Position numbers and translations under genes: made by a program. From assembly GCA_928212115.1 (NCBI GenBank), contig CAKMRJ010005634.1, forward strand, positions 264,204,143 through 264,268,142: a stretch of DNA of 64,000 bases, given 5' to 3'. The notes below the pieces were generated by a model, which saw nothing but the letters and a program-made list of their open reading frames with translations, did not search any database and was not told the DNA's origin. Shown here piece by piece: positions 57,960 through 64,000 of this stretch (positions are counted from its first letter, which is position 1; each line of letters begins with the position of its first letter). Source of the stretch: Lactuca virosa (taxonomy: Eukaryota > Streptophyta > Magnoliopsida > Asterales > Asteraceae).

Positions 57960-60900
57960 TCGAAGTCCACTGCTCTAAATAACTCCAAATAGTGCTCCCT
58001 CATCCCATCTTCCTGCTCCCATGTCTATTCAGAACCCTTGCGATGCTGCCATTGGACTTTCACCAACTCAACAACCTTGTTCCTCAAGGTTTTCATCTTC
58101 CGATCAAGAATCACCACCGGTGTCTCAATATAATTCAGGCGGTCATCCACCTGAATGTCCTCCAATGGAACCACTGCGGAATCATCCACTCAATACTTCT
58201 GTAACTGAGAGACATGGAACATGCTATGGATCTTACTAAGCTCATCTGGAAGATCCAAGCGATATGCAACCCGACCCACCTGGGCCAAAACCCTAAAAGG
58301 ACCGATGTACATGGGGCCTAGCTTGCCCATCTTCCTGAATCAAATGACACCTTTCCAAGGTGACACCTTCAGGAGAACCATATCCCCCATTGAAACTCTA
58401 AATCTGATCGGCTTCTGTCGACATAGATCTTCTGCCGACTCTAAGTTGTTTGGAGTCTACTCTTAACCTGCTGTATCAACTCAGTGGTCTTGAGTACCAC
58501 CTCGGTACTCCCCATATCCCGCTAACCGACCTCACCCCAACAAATCGGGGTCCTATATTCCCTCCCATAGAGTATCTCGAAAGGAGGTCGATCGATGTTG
58601 GCGTGATAGCTGTTGTTATATGAAAATTCCGCTAACGGAAGATACGTATCCCAACTCCCACCGAAGTCCAAAACACACGCCCGAAGCATATCCTCTAAAG
58701 TCTAAATACTCCGCTCGCTCTAACCATCGGTATGCGGATAGAATTTTGTGCTGAAATAGAGACGGGTACCCAACTCATCATGGAACCTCTTCTAAAACAT
58801 GGAAGTAAACCAAAAATCTCTGTCTAAAACCACCAAAAACCGGCACCCCATGCCATGCCACAACCTCCCTGATATATACCTCAGCCAATTTATCCACAGA
58901 AATACTCCCCTGAATCGGGATGAAATGCACGCTCTTGGTCAACCGATCCATGATGACCCAAATCGAATCTACTCCGTGCGCAGTCCGAGGCAACTTCATG
59001 ATGAAATCCATGGTAATCTCCTCCCATTTCCATACGGGAATCTCCAACGGCTGCATCATGTCGTGAGGTCAGTGATGCTCGTCCTTGACTTTCCTGCAAG
59101 TCATGAACTGCTCCACATACCAAGCCACATCCCGCTTCATGCAGGGCCACCAATAATCAGGATGAAAATCTCTATACATCTTCGTCGCCCCAGGATTAAT
59201 GGAGAACCTAGACTTGTGCGCCGCCTCCATTAAAACCTGACGCACACCACCCTAATAAGAAACCCATACCATCGGATGAAGAGTCAACAACCTACGATTA
59301 TCATAATCGAAGGAAGCCACCTGACCCACAATACGCTCACTCTTTCGGTGCTCTTCCTTCATAGCCTTGATCCGAGCCTCACGAATCCGCTCCAAAAGCG
59401 GAGTAATCACAGTCATCCTTAAACATATATCCCTGATCGGAGCCGCGACCACCTTGAGGCTGAGAGCATCGGCCACCACATTGGCCTTCCCCGGGTGATA
59501 AAGTATCTCATAATCATAATCCTTCACCACATCCAACCATCGGCGCTGCCTCATATTCAGATTTGGCTGATCCATCAGATACTTCAGGCTCTTGTGATCC
59601 GTGTAAATAGTACAGTGGACCCCACAGAGTTAATGACGCCAAATCTTGAGGGCGAAAATCATAGCCCCCGGCTCCAAATCATGCGTCAGATAGTTCGTCT
59701 CATGAGGCTTCAGCTGCCTCGAAGCGTAAGCGATCACGCAACCCCTCTGCATCAACATTGCCCCCAAACCCGTGATCGACGCATCACAATAAACCAAAAA
59801 ATCCTCAACACCCTCCGACAGGGTTAAAATCGACGTCTCACATAATCTCTGCCTCAGAATCTCAAAAGGTGCATGCTGCTCAAGCCCCAAGCGAAAAGTA
59901 ATTGTCTTCTTTGTCAACCGAGTCAAAGGAACAACTATCTTGGAGAAATCTTGGATGAATCTCCGATAATAACCTGCTAAACCAAGGAAACTCTAAATTT
60001 ATGGAGACCTCAGAACCTCCCACCGCATCACGGCCTCGACCTTGGCCGGATCGACCAGAATACCATTCTGGTTGACAAGGTGCCCCAGAAATTGCACCTC
60101 GCGTAACCAGAACTCACACTTGGAGAACTTTGTGAAAAGTCTCTCCCTCCTCAAAGTCTCCAGCACCTCCCTCAAGTCCTCCTCGTGCTGCTCCTGGGTC
60201 TTGGAATAGACCAAGATATCATCAATGAATACAATCACAGACCGATCTAGCATCGGCCTACAGACGCGGTTCATGAGACCCATGAATGCGGTTGGAGCAT
60301 TGGTGAGCCCAAAAGGCATCACCACGAACTCGTAATGACCATAAAGAGTCAGGAAAAGTCGTCTTCTGCATATCCTCATCTCTAACCCTCATCTGATGAT
60401 AACCCGAACGCAAATCAATATTGGAAAACCAAGATGCACCCTAAAGTTTGTCAAACAAATCATCAATCCTCGGGAGTGGATAACGGTTCTTCACTGTTAC
60501 CTTATTCAGCTCCCGGTAGTCAATGCACATACGATGAGACCCATCCTTCTTCTTCACAAACAACATCGGTGCCCCCCATGGCGAACTGCTCAGTCGGATG
60601 AATCCTTTGTCTAACAGCTCCTGCAGCTGTGTAGACAACTCCTGCATCTCGAGAGGAGCCAACCGATACGGTGCTTTGGCTATCAGATCTGCACCTGGAA
60701 CCAAATCAATTTTGAACTCAACCTGCCTCTCCGGAGGCACCCCAGACAAATCCTCTGGATATACATCCAGAAACTCCCGCACAATAGGCACATCATCCGC
60801 AGTCGCCTTACCCTTATCCTATGTATCCATAACATAGGCGACAAATCCGGAACAACCCTGCTGGATATAACGGATGGCCCTCGCTGCTGAACACAAAATC

Positions 60901-61734
60901 GGCCTACGCTGAGCTCTCTCTCCCTGAACCACTAACTCTCCCCCACTTGGGCTTCGAATTCGAACTAACTGCTTCTCACAGTCGATCACCGCCCTATTGG
61001 GACTCAACCAATACATACCCACGATAATCTTGTTCCCACGCAAAGGGAATGGGAACCAAATCAATCGGATACTGCTCGCTGTACATCTGAAGAATACAAC
61101 CCCGATGAACCCTCGCAACCCGGACAGATCGATCATCTGCAATCTCGACATCTAAAAGACAATAAAACTCCCCCGGAGCTCCATGAAATCTCTTGCTAAG
61201 TGCAAGTGGTACAAAGGATCAGGTAGCCCCCCAATAAAACAATACCAATGCAGAAATATTGTTCACGAGGAACGACCCCTAAAATAAAACAGATAAATAT
61301 AAGCAATCAATTCAATATAAATAAAGAGATAAGGTGTAGCTACATACCCGTCACCACATCAGGTGTCGTGCGAGCCTCCTCGACCGTCAACTGAAAAGCC
61401 CTTCTCTTCACCACAGCTGCATCCGCCTTGCTCTGGCGGCCGTCAGTGATCCATAGAGTCGCTGGAGCGGGTGCTGACACCGGCCCTGCTGCAGTCAAAC
61501 TCCGACAAGGTCCTTCTTGTGTCCCCTCTGGTTCCAATGAAAGCATATTAGATCAGATACCGGGGTGGTGATGGTAGTAGCAGTGTAATCTCTGCTGATA
61601 TGACCCGTCCAGCCGCACTTGAAGCAGCCAGAACCACCCACCATGCACGCCCCATCGTGCGTCCTGCCGCACTTTCCACAGCGGCCCTGGCCCTGCTATC
61701 CCTTCGATCTCGTCTCAACAACCTTGGGCCCTCT
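57960..61734 (-). pseudogene. pol: Element F gag (end)-pol, Gypsy Tekay/Del-like, decayed
   Basis: Minus strand. Gag end: knuckles CGKCGRTHDGAC and CFKCGWTGHISRDY (61600-61690), several Cys lost. Protease: the DSG site is replaced by YWG (61228-61236) with a stop two codons later; then GNKIIVGMYWLSPNRAVIDC. Reverse transcriptase: KKKDGSHRMCIDYRELNKV, FVVMPFGLTNAPTAF and an intact VIVFIDDILVYS (60210-60240). RNase H: VYCDASITGLGAMLMQ, YTDHKSLKYLMD. Integrase: the zinc region has lost one His (INP) and one Cys (EQFMTC); the core has MDFIMKLP and IMDRLTKSVHF but the downstream part is scrambled. More than ten frameshifts and stops. G cuts it at 61734. Confidence 0.88.
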
Positions 61735-62487
61735 TGTTGGGTTATGAGCATTCTAACACTCCTAAGTGTACATGCAACCCTAAATACCTTGGATCTATGT
61801 TTTCTCTATTATACATACAATTATGAACATCCAAGGTATTATCCTAATCTAGCATACAAACTAATAAATATAACAAGATAGAATACATACCTCTTTGATG
61901 TAGAATGTCTTCATGAAGCTTGAGTGCCTAGTGCCCCAAGTGTGACACCTCAAATGGTTCACACAACACCAAATACACTTGGAATAACTTGAGAGAAACT
62001 TGAACACTCCTTGAAATCGTCTAGCCCTCACACTCACACATTAGTGCACGATTTCTTGAGCCATGGGATTCTTTTATATGGTGGCTATTAGGGTTACACC
62101 ATGTAACTCATAACTTTACCCATTCCTTATGCTCCATGGATTTTAACCTCCATGGAGTATCCATGGGTCACCCCATGGACTTAGTCCAACATAAGGAATC
62201 TTGGATCACAAGCCCACATATATAAGAATGAATGATTTACACAATCAACCCATATATTTAATTAGTCTCCTTTTGATCACTTAATTAATTCCAAATTAAT
62301 TCTTGATCAATACTAATTAAATAACCTTATTAATATATTAGAACTTATAATATATTAACCAACCTTAAGTGTTATTTCTCTCATTATAGTCTATCCAAAT
62401 GCATGATGCCATGCAACCCAAATGGACCATGCCGGGTCGGGTCAAGTCTTACCAATTATAGTTATGGACTTAGACATTAATCCAACA
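61735..62487 (-). repeat. Element G 3' LTR
   Basis: TGTTGGGTTATGAGC...CATTAATCCAACA, 753 bp, same family as A's LTR in opposite orientation. A CATATAAAAG box (minus strand) is near 62070. The polypurine tract CCAAGTGGGAGAC follows at 62488-62500 (minus strand). The left flank CCTCT is the expected target duplication. Confidence 0.88.
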
Positions 62488-64000
62488 GTCTCCCACTTGG
62501 ATAAGTCTAAAACTATTATTGCGTATGACTTCAGGAACCGATCAGCAATCGTAGCTCTCAAAAGCTTCTGTCGAACTCTGACCTTGTCGATGAACTCTGA
62601 CCTTTGTCAATGACTTGTCCATTAGATAAGGGATCATATATTCCTCCATTCTAGATATCATATGGACTGAGACATGGATTATCAATCATTCTCTCTGTCC
62701 ATTGTTGTTTCCCGATTTCCGATTCATGATGACTGACTGATTGAACAAATCAAATCAGTCCTGGCTTGGCCAAGCACTCACATGTATCATCTTTAAATCA
62801 TCGAGGGGCCCACAGATATCGCTTTTATCCCGAAGGTAAAAGGAATGGATAAACTTCGACTCATATGGCTTGTTCTACTACTTGTTGAATCATACACAAA
62901 GGCACGTTTTATAACATCGAGTTACCAATGTGTTTTCGTGCAATCAATGTATAACCAACTCATAGTAACAACTCATATCTCTAGGTTTGAAGAATATAAG
63001 ATATTATCGTCTCATGATCACTCGTGATAAAATCCATGAAGTGATTCAAATGAGCGCGGGTTGAATCCAATACTCAGAACTTATGAGCACTCATGAGTGT
63101 TGTAGCACCACTTTGTCCACCAACTTGGACCTCTACAAACCAACCCATGACAGTCTTGATTCATATCTACTTCCAACATATGACCGACTGTGGATGGTTT
63201 GAATAACTTAATCATTCAGGAAGAGCGACTTAGTTATTCTGGAAGTCAAAACATGCAAAGTGAAACACAAGAATAAATGAATCAAATATGGTATCAAACC
63301 CTATGAATATAAATAAACACTTTTATTTATCACCATACTGATTACTCATTATTCATTGTTTCGGTTTTATCAACTTTATACTTGAATTTAAAACAATAGT
63401 TGTCCCATGCTCCAAGCATGTACACTATGTTTTCTAAACACTAGTCATGCCATACACCAAGTATGCATACTATGTTTGTCTATGATCTTTACTTTGTAAA
63501 ATAGATCAATTGAACATCACTCCAATGATCCTCTTTTCACAGTCCCAAATCCTTACTGCAAATGCAAGAATTCCAAATTCATGCCATTTACTGAAATCTG
63601 TTAGATTCTAAACTTATATGCATTGATCCTCTTAATGATTATGCACAAAGTCAGAAAGACTTGACAACAATCATTACAGAGCATTCCAAAGGAGATCAGC
63701 TCCTTGGAAACATCCTTCTTTCATTAAGTTTCCTAATCTTACACAGATTGAATAATTTCTAACTTTGAAACATTTCCATATTCCATTTTGACTATCACTT
63801 CTGAACAAGAGTTGCCTCCTTACAGATTATGTCAATATGGTCCTTCCAGAATTAACATTATACTTCCAACTGTCCTTGAGCAACCAATCTTTGGTAAACC
63901 TTAGATTGTCCTCGACAATTGCTTAATCATTTTAGTCATATCCAATTCTAGACCTTTTCCCTTCATAATGCCCCAGGCATTTGGAAAATTTTAGAAAGGA
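62488..64000 (-). mobile_element. Element G: 3' internal non-coding region, continues beyond window
   Basis: Non-coding, closely similar to 1-1694 in reverse and to 29969-31470. ORFs at 62422-62613 and 62845-63027 are chance. The rest of the element lies to the right of the window. Confidence 0.82.

Overview
This window is plant nuclear DNA made almost entirely of LTR retrotransposons and their debris. I see no convincing cellular gene, no functional rRNA or tRNA gene and no CRISPR. It is very AT-rich with long (AT)n tracts. The combination of Sirevirus-type Copia elements, Tekay/Del-like Gypsy elements, and LTRs carrying repeated short CG-centred palindromes (ACTCGTCGAGT, CACGTCGTG, TACGCCCAACGTA) suggests an Asteraceae genome, probably Lactuca or a close relative. 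That placement rests on pattern recognition, not a search.

Left half (1-39,777): nested insertions. A plus-strand Copia end (A, 1-2440) sits 2 bp from the edge of a gag-only Copia element (B, 2443-7952, minus). B sits inside the envelope-like ORF of a nearly complete Sirevirus-like Copia (C, 7953-17186, minus, left end outside the window). C sits inside a Gypsy element (D, LTR 22485-24693, minus), which also received a solo Gypsy LTR with perfect CATGG target duplications (M, 19745-21929). To the right, old LTR material (J, 24694-25808 and 37476-39777) was split by a gag-only Copia (I, 25809-37475). The right LTR of I was in turn split by a 7.7-kb non-autonomous Copia (H, 29208-36914, minus) with perfect CATTC duplications.

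Middle (39,778-50,980): unassigned DNA, then a plus-strand Copia 5' LTR, PBS and decayed gag (K, to about 42,760), an unassigned stretch, and a second decayed Copia gag-pol (L, 44132-48477) with its polypurine tract but no recognisable 3' LTR. AT-rich and microsatellite DNA follows.

Right part (50,980-64,000): Gypsy LTR material (N) split by a solo Copia LTR (P), then a decayed Gypsy (F, minus) whose 3' LTR is split by a plus-strand LTR fragment (E) and whose gag is cut by another Copia (G, 61735 to the window end, minus). G is the same family as A and H, so the two ends of the window are inverted copies about 60 kb apart.

All coding regions carry stops, frameshifts or lost catalytic residues. 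The most interesting signal is non-coding: (1) several sets of stem-loops whose loops are conserved while the stems differ but still pair, especially in the leader and 3' region of H, and (2) tandem clusters of short quasi-palindromes lying just upstream of the TATA boxes of many unrelated LTR families.
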